Source of the DNA: Kitasatospora cineracea
GTDB lineage: Bacteria > Actinomycetota > Actinomycetes > Streptomycetales > Streptomycetaceae
Reading direction: 5' to 3'
Length of the DNA stretch: 64,000 nt
Assembly (NCBI RefSeq): GCF_003751605.1
Contig: NZ_RJVJ01000001.1
Span: 4,898,001-4,962,000, forward strand
Each line of letters opens with the position of its first letter. Position 1 is the first letter of the stretch. This document shows positions 40,754 through 49,260 of the stretch, one piece after another. Below the pieces are notes generated by a model. The model was not told the origin of the DNA. It worked only from the letters and a program-made list of their open reading frames with translations, and made no database searches. The position numbers were made by a program, and so were the translations under genes.

Positions 40754-42430
40754 ATGACGACAGCCGGGCCGGGCGGCCAACTGATCGACGGCCGCTTCGA
40801 GTTGCTGGCGCGGCTCGGCGGCGGCGGAATGGGACTGGTCTGGCGGGCCCGGGACACCATGCTGCAGCGCGAGGTCGCGCTCAAGGAGGTCCGCCCGCCG
40901 GACCCGGCGATGCTCGCCGCCGACCCCGCCGCCGCCCACGAACTGCGCGAACGCGTGCTGCGCGAGGCCCAGGCCCTCGCCCGGCTGCAGCACCCCAACG
41001 TGGTGACCATCCACCACATCGTCGACAACGCCGAACTCGCCCACCCCTGGCTGGTGATGGAGCTCGTCTCCGGCGGCTCCCTGCACGACCGGATCACCCG
41101 CGGCCCGCTCTCCCCGCCGGAGGCCGCCCGGATCGGCCGCGGCCTGCTCGCCGCGCTCACCGCCGCGCACGCGGCCGGCATCCAGCACCGCGACGTCAAA
41201 CCCGGCAACGTCCTGCTGCGCACCGACGGCACGCCCGTGCTCACCGACTTCGGCATCGCCGCGCTCAGCGAGTCCACCAGCCTCACCGCCACCGGCGCGC
41301 TGATCGGCTCGCCCGAGTACATCGCCCCCGAACGCATCCGCGGTCACGAGGGCGACCCCGCCTCCGACCTGTGGTCGCTCGGCATGACGCTGTACGTCGC
41401 CGTCGAGGGCCACCACCCGCTGCGCCGCGCCAACAGCATCGCCACCCTCGCGGCCGTCCTCGACCAGCCGCTGCCGCCGCCGGTCCGCTCCGGCCCGCTC
41501 GGCCCCACCCTCACCGCGCTGCTGGCCCGCGACCCGGCCGACCGGCCCGACGCCGCCCGCCTCGACCGGCTGTTCGCCGCCGCCGAACAGGGCGTCGACG
41601 GCACCCTCGGCGGCAGCCCGGCCTTCTCGCCGACCGAGACCAACTCCCCGCCCCCGTACAGCCGGACCGAGACCAACGGCACCGTCCCGCACACCCCGAC
41701 CGAGACGGTGCGCCCGGGCCCGGGCCCGCGGCGGCGGACCGGGGCGGTGCTGACCGCGGCGGTCGCGGTGGCGGCGGCGGTCGGGCTGCTCGGGTGGGCG
41801 TTCGGGCCGAAGCTGTTCGACGGGAAGGGGGGCGAGGACCCGCCCGCGGCCGGGGCCTCCGTCCCCGCGACGGCCCCCGCGACCGCCGGGGCGGTGCCGC
41901 CCGCCAAGCCGTCCGCCGCGCCGTCCTCCGCCGCGCCGTCCAAGGGCGGCACCGGCGCCGGCGCGCCCGCCTCCGGCACCGACCTGCTGACCCCGGACGG
42001 TGCCCGGGCGCTGGTCGAGTCGATCCGGTCGAGCACCGGCAGCTCCACGATCATCGACATGACGGTCCGTTCCGACAACGCCCACGCCAAAGTGGTGCGC
42101 AAGGACAACCCGGCACGCTACGACACCGTCGACTACCGCGCCGGGAAGCTCACCACCACGGCCGGCGGCGTCATCGACAGCATCAGCGCCAAGAAGCTCG
42201 TCGACCTCGGCCGGATCGACTGGGACCAGCTCCCGACGGTCACCGCCACCGCCAAGAGCCGGCTCGCCGTCCCGCAGCCGACGGACCGCTACCTGCTCGT
42301 CGACTACGGCTGGTTCGCGGACGAGATCACCATCCGCTACTACCTCTCCGACGACCAGGGCAGCGGCGGCGGCTACCTCACCGCGGGCGCCACCGGCAAG
42401 GTCCTCAAGGTGGTGAAGTCCACCGACTGA
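40754..42430 (+). CDS. membrane Ser/Thr protein kinase (PknB type)
   Basis: A 558-residue Hanks-type kinase. The kinase domain is about residues 14-270: glycine loop LGGGGMGLVW (21-30), Lys44 in EVALKEV, catalytic HRDVKPGN (145-152), DFG (165-167), and activation loop with LTATGALIGSPEYIAPE. A juxtamembrane region with repeated SPTETN/SRTETN/TPTETV segments offers phospho-acceptor threonines. One membrane helix lies near 325-345. An Ala/Pro/Ser-rich spacer leads to an external C-terminal domain of about 150 residues, LppX/LprAFG-like in style (STIIDMTVRS, YRAGKLTTTAGGVI), probably the sensor. Ligand unknown. Confidence 0.9.
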   Translation: MTTAGPGGQLIDGRFELLARLGGGGMGLVWRARDTMLQREVALKEVRPPDPAMLAADPAAAHELRERVLREAQALARLQHPNVVTIHHIVDNAELAHPWLVMELVSGGSLHDRITRGPLSPPEAARIGRGLLAALTAAHAAGIQHRDVKPGNVLLRTDGTPVLTDFGIAALSESTSLTATGALIGSPEYIAPERIRGHEGDPASDLWSLGMTLYVAVEGHHPLRRANSIATLAAVLDQPLPPPVRSGPLGPTLTALLARDPADRPDAARLDRLFAAAEQGVDGTLGGSPAFSPTETNSPPPYSRTETNGTVPHTPTETVRPGPGPRRRTGAVLTAAVAVAAAVGLLGWAFGPKLFDGKGGEDPPAAGASVPATAPATAGAVPPAKPSAAPSSAAPSKGGTGAGAPASGTDLLTPDGARALVESIRSSTGSSTIIDMTVRSDNAHAKVVRKDNPARYDTVDYRAGKLTTTAGGVIDSISAKKLVDLGRIDWDQLPTVTATAKSRLAVPQPTDRYLLVDYGWFADEITIRYYLSDDQGSGGGYLTAGATGKVLKVVKSTD

Positions 42431-42443
42431 ACCGGGAGCACGG

Positions 42444-42488
42444 CGGCGGCCCCGCCCCCCGCTGTCCGGGAAGGGGGCGGGGCCGCCG
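42444..42488. terminator. bidirectional 16-bp hairpin terminator
   Basis: CGGCGGCCCCGCCCCC (42444-42459) pairs perfectly with 42473-42488 around a 13-nt loop, between the convergent kinase and binding-protein genes. Confidence 0.85.
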
Positions 42489-42501
42489 CGTCGACCGGCC
42501 G

Positions 42502-43557
42502 TCAGCCGGTGGCCTTGGAGACGAACTCGGTGGTGTAGGTCTTGGCCAGGTCGATGCTCGCCTCCTTGCCCTGCACGTCCGGGTGGAAGGCGGCCAGCAC
42601 CGACAGCACGGTCTTGGGGCCGTCGGCGGGCATCACGCCGTCGGTGGTGAACATCGGCAGGGTGGCCTTGATCGAGGCCGCGTACTCGGCGGCGCCGCCC
42701 TGCGCGTAGTCGGCGGGCATCTGGGCCGCGATCTCCTCGGGGGTGTGGGTGTTCATCCACTTGAGGGTCTTCACGAAGGCGTTGGCGAGCTTCTGGACGG
42801 TCTCCTTGTTGCCGTCCACCCACGCCGTGTTCATGTACAGCGAGGAGGACGGGTAGAGGCCGCCGAGCGCCGCCTTCGAGCCCTCGGGGGTGCGCATGTC
42901 GTACAGCACGGTGCCGAGCTGCTTGGACAGGATGTTGGCCACCGTCGGGTCGGTGGTCATGCCGGCGTCGATCGAGCCCTGCTGGAGCGCGGCGATGAAG
43001 GTCTGGCCGGCGCCGACCGCGATCGGGCTGAACTCGCTGACGTTGACGCCGTTCTTGACGGCCAGGTACTTGGTGAGGAAGTCGGTGGAGGAGCCGATGC
43101 TGGTGACGCCCAGCTTGCGGCCCTTGAAGTCCGCGCCGGACCTGATCGCGTCGGCCTGCTTGGCGGAGACCACCTCGACCTCGCCGGGGGCCTGCGAGAA
43201 CTGGACCACCGACTCGACGATCTTGCCCTTGGCCTGCAGGTCGATGGTGTGGTCGTAGAAGCCGACCGCGCCCTGCACGTCGCCGGCCAGCAGCGCGGTG
43301 GTGGCGTTGACGCCGGCCGGCTCGCTCAGCAGCTCGACGTTGACCCCGGCGTCGGCGAAGTAGCCCAGCCGCTGGGTCAGCATGGCCGGCATGTAGATGA
43401 CCTTGTCCAGGCCGCCGACCATGATCTTGACGGTGGGGCCGTCGACCTTCTTCCCGGCGGGGGCGGCGCCGTTGTGCGAGGTCGCGGCGTCGTTGGCACA
43501 GGCGGCCAGCGGCAGCAGGAGGACGGCGGCGAGGGCGGCGGCAGCGGTTCTGCGCAT
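42502..43557 (-). CDS. ABC transporter substrate-binding lipoprotein, NMT1/SsuA type
   Basis: A 351-residue lipoprotein with lipobox LAAC (Cys20). The mature part is the NMT1/THI5/SsuA fold: VKIMVGGLDKVIYMPAMLTQ, RLGYFADAGVNVELLSEPAG, LLAGDVQGAVGFYDHTID and GRKLGVTSIGSSTDFLTKYL. Such proteins bind sulfonates, nitrate, taurine or thiamine precursors; the ligand here cannot be read from the sequence. It is the third gene of a minus-strand operon with ATPase and permease upstream and forms the importer with them. Confidence 0.88.
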   Translation of the reverse strand: MRRTAAAALAAVLLLPLAACANDAATSHNGAAPAGKKVDGPTVKIMVGGLDKVIYMPAMLTQRLGYFADAGVNVELLSEPAGVNATTALLAGDVQGAVGFYDHTIDLQAKGKIVESVVQFSQAPGEVEVVSAKQADAIRSGADFKGRKLGVTSIGSSTDFLTKYLAVKNGVNVSEFSPIAVGAGQTFIAALQQGSIDAGMTTDPTVANILSKQLGTVLYDMRTPEGSKAALGGLYPSSSLYMNTAWVDGNKETVQKLANAFVKTLKWMNTHTPEEIAAQMPADYAQGGAAEYAASIKATLPMFTTDGVMPADGPKTVLSVLAAFHPDVQGKEASIDLAKTYTTEFVSKATG

Positions 43558-43597
43558 GGTGGGGGAGAGCCTCTCTGAACGAACGGGGAAGTGGGTC

Positions 43598-44461
43598 TCA
43601 GCGGCCGTCGCCGGCGTCGGCCGGCTTCCAGCGGAACAGGCGTTTCTCGGCGAAGGTCAGCAGTCCCTCGGTGAACAGCGCGACCACGGCCAGGATGGTC
43701 ATCGCGGCGTACACGCCCGCCGCGTTGAAGGTGCCCTGGGCGGCCGCGACCATCAGGCCCAGGCCCTTGGTGGCGCCGATGTACTCGCCGACGATCGCGC
43801 CGATCAGCGCGAAGCCGAAGCTGACGTGCAGGCTGGTGAAGATCCAGGTGGTGGCGGCGGGGATGACCACCTGCAGGGTGACCTTCCGGTTGCTGGCGCC
43901 CAGGATCCGGGCGTTGGCGACCAGGTTGCGGTCCACCTCGCGGGCGCCCTGGAAGGCGTTGAAGAACACCGGGAAGAACACCAGCACCACGGCCGAGGCG
44001 ACCTTGGACGCCGGGCCGAGGCCGAACCAGATCAGGAAGATCGGCGCCAGCACGATCCGCGGGATCGCGTTCAGCACCTTGATGTACGGGCCGAACACGT
44101 CCGCCAGGAACCGGATCCGGCCCAGCGCGATGCCCAGCAGCACGCCGCCGACCACGCCCAGCACCCAGCCGGTCAGCGCCTCGTACAGGGTGTAGCCGAT
44201 CTGCTCGCCGAGCGAGCCCTGCGCGGTGCCGTGGGTGACCCACTGCCAGATCTGGTTCCAGATCCTCGACGGCTGGGAGAAGTTGAACGGGTCGATCACC
44301 CCGGTCCGGGAGCACAGCTCCCACAGCCCGAGGAACCCGGCCAGCACGGCGGCCCGGGCCCCGTACACGCCCAGCTTCCGGTTGCGGGCCGCCCGCTCGC
44401 GCACCTCGGTGCGGGAGACGGTGGGGGCGGCCGGGGCTACTGCTGCGGTCTCAAGCGGCAC
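43598..44461 (-). CDS. ABC transporter permease, SsuC/TauC type
   Basis: A 287-residue permease with six predicted helices. The ATPase-contacting loop is ANARILGASNRKVTLQVVIP. FLGLWELCSRTGVIDPFNFSQPS is the family N-terminus. GTG 44461 is chosen over the in-frame GTG at 44479 because GAGAGGAG sits 6 bases before it. It overlaps the 3' end of the ATPase gene by 11 bp. It forms the channel of the NMT1-type importer. Confidence 0.88.
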   Translation of the reverse strand: MPLETAAVAPAAPTVSRTEVRERAARNRKLGVYGARAAVLAGFLGLWELCSRTGVIDPFNFSQPSRIWNQIWQWVTHGTAQGSLGEQIGYTLYEALTGWVLGVVGGVLLGIALGRIRFLADVFGPYIKVLNAIPRIVLAPIFLIWFGLGPASKVASAVVLVFFPVFFNAFQGAREVDRNLVANARILGASNRKVTLQVVIPAATTWIFTSLHVSFGFALIGAIVGEYIGATKGLGLMVAAAQGTFNAAGVYAAMTILAVVALFTEGLLTFAEKRLFRWKPADAGDGR

Positions 44462-45284
44462 GACCCGCTCCTCTCTCACGGGTGATCCGGACCTCTTCGC
44501 CCAGCGAGGCCCAGATCTCTCGGTACAGCTCGACGAAGCGCGGCTCCAGCCGGACGGCCTCCACGGTGCGCGGCCGCGGCAGATCCACGGTGAAGACCTC
44601 CTTCACGGTGGCCGGTCCGGCCGTCATCACCACCACCCGGTCGGCCAGCGCGATCGCCTCGTCCAGGTCGTGCGTCACGAAGACCACCGAGGAGCCGGTG
44701 CCCGCCCACAGTTCGAGCAGCTGGTCCGACATCAGCGCCCGGGTCTGCACGTCCAGCGCCGAAAACGGCTCGTCCATCAGCAGGATCCGCGGGTCGTTGA
44801 CGAAGGTCTGGGCCAGCGCGACCCGCTTGCGCATGCCGCCCGAGAGCTGGTGCGGGTAGCGGTCCTCGAACGCCGACAGGCCCACCCGGGACAGCCAGTC
44901 GCGGGCCTTCTCCCGGGCCCGGTCGGCCGGCACGCCGCGGAACCGGGGCCCCGCCATCACGTTCGACAGCACCGTGCGCCACGGGAACACGGCGTCCTGC
45001 TGGAAGACGAAGCCGACGTGCTCGTTGATGCCGGACACCGGCTCCCCGTACACCCGCACCTCGCCCTCGGTGGGCTCCTCCAGGCCGCTGACCAGGGTCA
45101 GGGTGGTGGACTTGCCGCACCCCGTCGGGCCGACGACGGCGACGAACTCGCCGGGGGCGACGGTCAGGTCGAGCTCCCGGACGGCGGTGTGCAGGGCGCC
45201 GGACGGCGTCCGGAAGCGTTTGGTCGCCCCGGTCAACTCGATCGCCGGGACGGCCCCGGCCTTGTGCGGGTCCACGTGAACCAC
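44451..45284 (-). CDS. ABC transporter ATP-binding protein, SsuB/TauB type
   Basis: A 277-residue ATPase: Walker A GPTGCGKST at about 52-60, Q-loop FVFQQDAVFPWRT, signature LSGGMRKR, Walker B ILLMDEP and the switch histidine in VFVTHDLDEA, all typical of the nitrate/sulfonate/taurine importer group. First gene of the operon. GTG 45284 follows GAGGAGGTAG; GTG 45275 is also possible. Divergent from a two-component system that may regulate the operon. Confidence 0.9.
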   Translation of the reverse strand: MVHVDPHKAGAVPAIELTGATKRFRTPSGALHTAVRELDLTVAPGEFVAVVGPTGCGKSTTLTLVSGLEEPTEGEVRVYGEPVSGINEHVGFVFQQDAVFPWRTVLSNVMAGPRFRGVPADRAREKARDWLSRVGLSAFEDRYPHQLSGGMRKRVALAQTFVNDPRILLMDEPFSALDVQTRALMSDQLLELWAGTGSSVVFVTHDLDEAIALADRVVVMTAGPATVKEVFTVDLPRPRTVEAVRLEPRFVELYREIWASLGEEVRITRERGAGRAA

Positions 45285-45513
45285 CTACCTCCTCGGCCGG
45301 CTCCCTCGCCGGCCCGCTGCTGTGGACCGGGACGCTACGAGGACGGACGGGGGTGGCGGGAGCCTTGCGGGCGTAACGCGGTTTTGCGGCGTTGAGAGCT
45401 GTTGTGCTCGTTTTGCTTCCGCTACAACAACCGGGGGCGGGGCTGACAGAAACACGCCGGAAACATAGGGTGGCCACCACCCCGCACCCGGCCTGAGCAG
45501 GAAGGACGCCACC
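45285..45513. promoter_or_regulatory. divergent control region of importer and two-component system
   Basis: A 229-bp gap with an unusually AT-rich core at 45375-45440. It has an inverted repeat TGTTGT (45400-45405) / ACAACA (45424-45429) 18 bp apart, and AACGC (45374-45379) facing GCGTT (about 45389). These are candidate binding sites for the CitB/DcuR-type response regulator encoded at 47121. Confidence 0.55.
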
Positions 45514-47124
45514 ATGGGACGACCGCTCGGACCGTTCCGGCCGCACTGGCCGCGCCGGGTCTTCGCCCAACTCCTGCTCAGCCAGACCGTGGTGACCGTC
45601 GCCGTCACCGCCGTCACCGCCGGGCTGTTCCTCGCCCCCGTCAGCGCCGAACTCGACCGCGACGCCATGCAGCGCGCCCTGACCATCGCCCAGGTCACCG
45701 CCACCGACCCGGACGTCGCCCGGGCCGCCGCCGACCGCGACCCCGACACCGCGCAGGGCATCGCCGAACGGATCCGGCTCGCCAGCCGCGCCGAGTTCGT
45801 CGTCATCACCGACACCGAGGGCATCCGGCTCTCGCACACCGACCCCGCCCGGATCGGCCTGCGGGTCTCCACCGACCCCGAACCCGCCCTGCGCGGCGAA
45901 GTGGTCACCGCCATCCAGGACGGCACCCTGGGCCGCACCGCCCGCGGCAAGGTCCCGCTGCGGCTCGCCGACGGCCGGATCGTCGGCGAGGTCTCGGTCG
46001 GCCTCAGCGACGACTCGATCCGCGGCCGGCTGGTCTCGATGGCCGGCGGCATCCTGCTCTGCGCCGGCGCCGGCCTGGTCGTCGGCCTCGCCGCCACCCT
46101 CGTGCTGGCCCGCCGCCTCAAGCGCCGCACCCACAACATCGCCGTCGCCGACATCGCCGCCCTGCTGATCGAACGCGAGGCCATGCTGCACGGCATCCGC
46201 GAAGGCATGCTCGCCCTCGACGCCGCCGGGCGGATCCGGCTCGCCAACGACGAGGCGCTGCGCCTGCTCGCCCTGCCCGAGGACTGCACCGGCCGCACCG
46301 TCGACGACCTGCTGCCGCCCGGCCGGCTCGCCGACGTGCTCACCGGCCGGGTCGAGGGCGCGGACCTGCCCGCCGTCCGCGACGACCGCGTGCTGGTCGT
46401 CAACCGGATGGCCACCGCCGACGGCGGCGCCGTCACCACCCTCCGCGACCGCACCGAACTCGAGTTCCTGGTAAGGGAGTTGGACCACACCCGGGGCCTC
46501 ACCGAGGCGCTCCGCGCGCAGGACCACGAACACGCCAACCGGATGCACACCCTGCTCGGCCTGCTCGAACTCGGCCGCCACGACCAGGCCGCCGACTTCA
46601 TCTCCGAACAGTCCGGCACCCAGGCCGCCCGCGCCGCCCGGATCGGCCGCCACGTCCAGGACCCGCACACCGCCGCCCTGCTCACCGGCAAGGCCGCCGT
46701 CGCCGAGGAACGCGGCACCCGGCTCACCGTCACCCCCGACAGCCACCTGCCCGACGCCCTGGTCGACGCCCGCGCCCTGGTCACCGTGGTCGGCAACCTG
46801 GTCGACAACGCGATGGACGCCGCCCCCGCCGGCACCGTCGAGGTCCGGCTGCGCACCGTCGGCACCACCCTGCTGGTCGAAGTCGCCGACAGCGGCCCCG
46901 GCATCCCCGCCGACCTGCGCGAACGCGTCTTCGAAGAGGGCTGGAGCAGCAAGCAGGCCCCCGCCCACCGCCCCCGGGGCATCGGCCTCGCCCTGGTCCG
47001 CCGCCTGGTCGAACGCAGCGGCGGCCGGCTCGCCGTCGGCACCGGCCCGCTCGGCGGCGCCCGCTTCACCGTCGAACTCCCCGAGGCCCTGAGCGCCACG
47101 GAACCCCGCCTGGAGCACGCATGA
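45514..47124 (+). CDS. sensor histidine kinase, CitA/DcuS type
   Basis: A 536-residue membrane sensor. Helix 1 (about 19-41), an extracytoplasmic PAS/Cache-like domain (about 45-170, with FVVITDTEGIRLSHTDP as in CitA/DcuS), helix 2 (about 175-199), a cytoplasmic PAS (about 220-310) and the kinase. The phospho-acceptor lies in AQDHEHANRMHTLLGLL, probably His338; the ATPase has NLVDNAMDAA (N box) and DSGPGIP (G1). CitA/DcuS proteins sense small carboxylates, so the divergent importer may carry an organic acid or the sensor may detect its substrate. ATG 45514 follows AGGAAGG. Confidence 0.9.
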   Translation: MGRPLGPFRPHWPRRVFAQLLLSQTVVTVAVTAVTAGLFLAPVSAELDRDAMQRALTIAQVTATDPDVARAAADRDPDTAQGIAERIRLASRAEFVVITDTEGIRLSHTDPARIGLRVSTDPEPALRGEVVTAIQDGTLGRTARGKVPLRLADGRIVGEVSVGLSDDSIRGRLVSMAGGILLCAGAGLVVGLAATLVLARRLKRRTHNIAVADIAALLIEREAMLHGIREGMLALDAAGRIRLANDEALRLLALPEDCTGRTVDDLLPPGRLADVLTGRVEGADLPAVRDDRVLVVNRMATADGGAVTTLRDRTELEFLVRELDHTRGLTEALRAQDHEHANRMHTLLGLLELGRHDQAADFISEQSGTQAARAARIGRHVQDPHTAALLTGKAAVAEERGTRLTVTPDSHLPDALVDARALVTVVGNLVDNAMDAAPAGTVEVRLRTVGTTLLVEVADSGPGIPADLRERVFEEGWSSKQAPAHRPRGIGLALVRRLVERSGGRLAVGTGPLGGARFTVELPEALSATEPRLEHA

Positions 47125-47813
47125 TCGACGTCCTCGTGGTCGACGACGACTTCCGGGTCGCCGACGTCCACGCCGCCTACGTGGCCAAGGTCCCCGGCTT
47201 CCGGGTCACCGGCACCGCGCACAGCGCCGCCCAGGCGTACGCCACCCTCGAACGCGCCCCCGTCCACCTCGTCCTGCTCGACCACCACCTGCCCGACGAG
47301 ACCGGGCTGGTCCTGGTCCGGCGGCTGCGCGAGGCCGGCATCCGGTGCGACGTCATGATGGTCACCGCCGCCCGCGACGTCTCCACCGTGCACGCCGCCA
47401 TGCAGCACGGCGCACTCCAGTACCTGGTCAAACCGTTCAGCTTCGCCGGCCTGCGCGACAAGCTCACCGCCTACGCCGAACTGCGGCACGCCCTCGCCGG
47501 GCCGTCCGCCCGCGAGACCTCCCAGGACGAGGTCGACCGGATGTTCGCCGCCCTGCGCACCGGCACCTCACCCGCCACCGCCCTCCCCAAGGGCCACAGC
47601 GCCCCCACCACCGACCTGGTCCTCGACGCCCTCCGCCGCGCCGCCACCCCCCTCTCCGCCCAGGAGGTCGCCGACGCCACCGGCCTGTCCCGCTCCACCG
47701 CCCAGCGCTACCTCAAACAACTCGCCCAGGACCGCCGCCTGCGCCTCTCCCTCCGCTACGGCGACACCGGCCGCCCCGAACACCGCTACCTCCTCGCCCC
47801 CGCCCCCCGCTGA
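47121..47813 (+). CDS. response regulator, CitB/DcuR type
   Basis: A 230-residue partner of the preceding kinase; the genes overlap by 4 bases. The receiver domain (1-120) has the acidic pair DDD (8-10), phospho-acceptor Asp54 in LLDHHLPDETG, the Thr in VTAARD and Lys in LVKPFSF. The C-terminal domain holds a helix-turn-helix (AQEVADATGLSRSTAQRYLK) typical of the CitB group. The 3' end overlaps the convergent phosphatase gene by 28 bp. Confidence 0.9.
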   Translation: MIDVLVVDDDFRVADVHAAYVAKVPGFRVTGTAHSAAQAYATLERAPVHLVLLDHHLPDETGLVLVRRLREAGIRCDVMMVTAARDVSTVHAAMQHGALQYLVKPFSFAGLRDKLTAYAELRHALAGPSARETSQDEVDRMFAALRTGTSPATALPKGHSAPTTDLVLDALRRAATPLSAQEVADATGLSRSTAQRYLKQLAQDRRLRLSLRYGDTGRPEHRYLLAPAPR

Positions 47814-48466
47814 GCGCGCAGCCCGAGCCGCCCGAGCAACCACCCGCCCAGGGCCAGCCAGGCCGAGGCCAGCAGCCAGCCGCCCAGCACGTCCAGCGGC
47901 CAGTGCACGCCCAGGTAGACCCGGGTGAAGCCGATGACGCCCGCGAACAGGGCCGCCCCCGCCGCCGCGAACCGGGCGGCCCGGGGCCGGGCCCGGGCCA
48001 CGGCCAGGGCCAGCAGGCCCGCCGACAGGGCGGAGGTGAAGGCGTGCCCCGACGGGAACGCGAAGCCCGACGCGTCGAACGCCCAGTCCGCGACCGGCGG
48101 CCGCGGCCGGGCGAAGGCCCGCATCAGGCCCTGCCGCAGCAACTGCCCCGCCACCAGCCACACCAGCGGCGCCAGCAGCACCCCGGCCGTCCGCCGCGCC
48201 CCGGCCGGGCGCCCGGAGCGCACCGCGACCGCGCCCGCCGCCAGCGCCAGCAGGTACGGGAAGACGTCCGTGCCCAGCGAGGTCACCGCCATCGCCAGCG
48301 ACCGGGCCCAGCCCGGCCGGTGCGCCACGCCCCAGCGCACCGCCGCCGCCTCGAACCCGAACGGCGCCCACCCGTGCACCGCCACCACCACCGCCAGCAG
48401 CGCGAACGCCCCGCCGCAGGCCGAAGCCAGGACGACGGGGCGGTGGCGCGGGTCCGCGCCGGTCAC
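47786..48466 (-). CDS. PAP2-superfamily phosphatase
   Basis: A 226-residue membrane phosphatase with six helices. The three PAP2 motifs are present in weaker or full form: RAFARPRPP (motif 1, K replaced by R), PSGHAFTS (motif 2) and RVYLGVHWPLDVLGG (motif 3). Likely substrate: undecaprenyl pyrophosphate or a phosphatidate. GTG 48466 overlaps the DedA stop by 4 bases, so the two membrane-lipid genes are coupled. DedA proteins of this type transport the undecaprenyl phosphate that a PAP2 enzyme would produce, a sensible pairing. Confidence 0.9.
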   Translation of the reverse strand: MTGADPRHRPVVLASACGGAFALLAVVVAVHGWAPFGFEAAAVRWGVAHRPGWARSLAMAVTSLGTDVFPYLLALAAGAVAVRSGRPAGARRTAGVLLAPLVWLVAGQLLRQGLMRAFARPRPPVADWAFDASGFAFPSGHAFTSALSAGLLALAVARARPRAARFAAAGAALFAGVIGFTRVYLGVHWPLDVLGGWLLASAWLALGGWLLGRLGLRAQRGAGARR

Positions 48467-49110
48467 CGGGCCCGGGCCCCGCGGCGCGAACGCAGCACCT
48501 CCAGGAGCAGCGGCAGCAGCGAGACCACCACCACCAGGGCGACGATCGGCAGCAGGTAGTGGTCGACGTTCGGGATCGACGAGCCCAGCGCGTACCCGGC
48601 CAGCACCAGCCCCACCGTCCACACCAGACCGCCCACCACCTGCCACAGCGTGAAGGTGCGGGCGTCCACCCCCAGGGCCCCCGCCAGCGGGTTCAGCACC
48701 GTGCGCACCACCGGCACGAAGCGGGCCAGCACCACCGCCTTCGCGTGCCCGTACCGGGTCAGGATCTCCTCCGCCCGCACCGCCCCGTTCTGCAGGTGCC
48801 TGTTGCGGGACCGGGCCAGCAGCGCCCGGCCGCCCCGCTTCCCGATCAGGTACCCGACCTGCGCCCCGGCCAGCGCGCCCACCACCGCGGCGGCCAGCAC
48901 CTGCCCCAGGTTCAGGTGCGGCCCGCTGTGCGCACTCGTCGTGCACAGCAGGCCCGCCGTGAACAGCAGCGAGTCGCCCGGCAGGAAGAACCCGACCAGC
49001 AGGCCGGTCTCCGCGAACATCACCACCGCGATGCCCAGCGCACCGAACGAGGCCAGCAGCGACCCCGCGTCCAGCGGATTGACGGCCAACAGGGCCGAGG
49101 AGGAGAACAT
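48463..49110 (-). CDS. DedA-family membrane protein
   Basis: A 215-residue membrane protein with the DedA motifs: MFAETGLLVGFFLPGDSLLFTAG near the start (Glu and Asp in re-entrant helix), GYLIGKRGGRALLAR and LARFVPVVRTVLNPLAGALGV. DedA proteins include C55-P flippases and confer tolerance to cationic peptides. The ATG at 49110 starts a two-gene operon with the PAP2 gene. About 115 bp upstream is one of two matching CTGAAG boxes, so the neighbouring OmpR-type regulator may control it. Confidence 0.9.
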   Translation of the reverse strand: MFSSSALLAVNPLDAGSLLASFGALGIAVVMFAETGLLVGFFLPGDSLLFTAGLLCTTSAHSGPHLNLGQVLAAAVVGALAGAQVGYLIGKRGGRALLARSRNRHLQNGAVRAEEILTRYGHAKAVVLARFVPVVRTVLNPLAGALGVDARTFTLWQVVGGLVWTVGLVLAGYALGSSIPNVDHYLLPIVALVVVVSLLPLLLEVLRSRRGARAR

Positions 49111-49204
49111 CGTCGAAGCGCCTTTCCGGGGAGGGTCCGGGGGAGTGCCGGGGAGTGCCGGGGAGTCCGGGGAGGAGTGCCGGGGCGGGCGGCGGCACCA
49201 CTAC

Positions 49205-49260
49205 GGCCAGCATGGCCCAGGTGCGCTGAACGGATCCTGAAGACCTGAAGGGGTCTTCAG
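49205..49260. promoter_or_regulatory. CTGAAG box 1, upstream of dedA-PAP2
   Basis: GGCCAGCATGGCC (49205-49217), CTGAA at 49226, CTGAAGACCTGAAG (49237-49250), then CTTCAG (49255-49260). Order and spacing equal box 2 at 50775-50830. It covers the stop of the COG4705 gene. CCTGAAG-GGGT-CTTCAGG also makes a 7-bp hairpin, so a terminator role is possible too. Confidence 0.65.
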
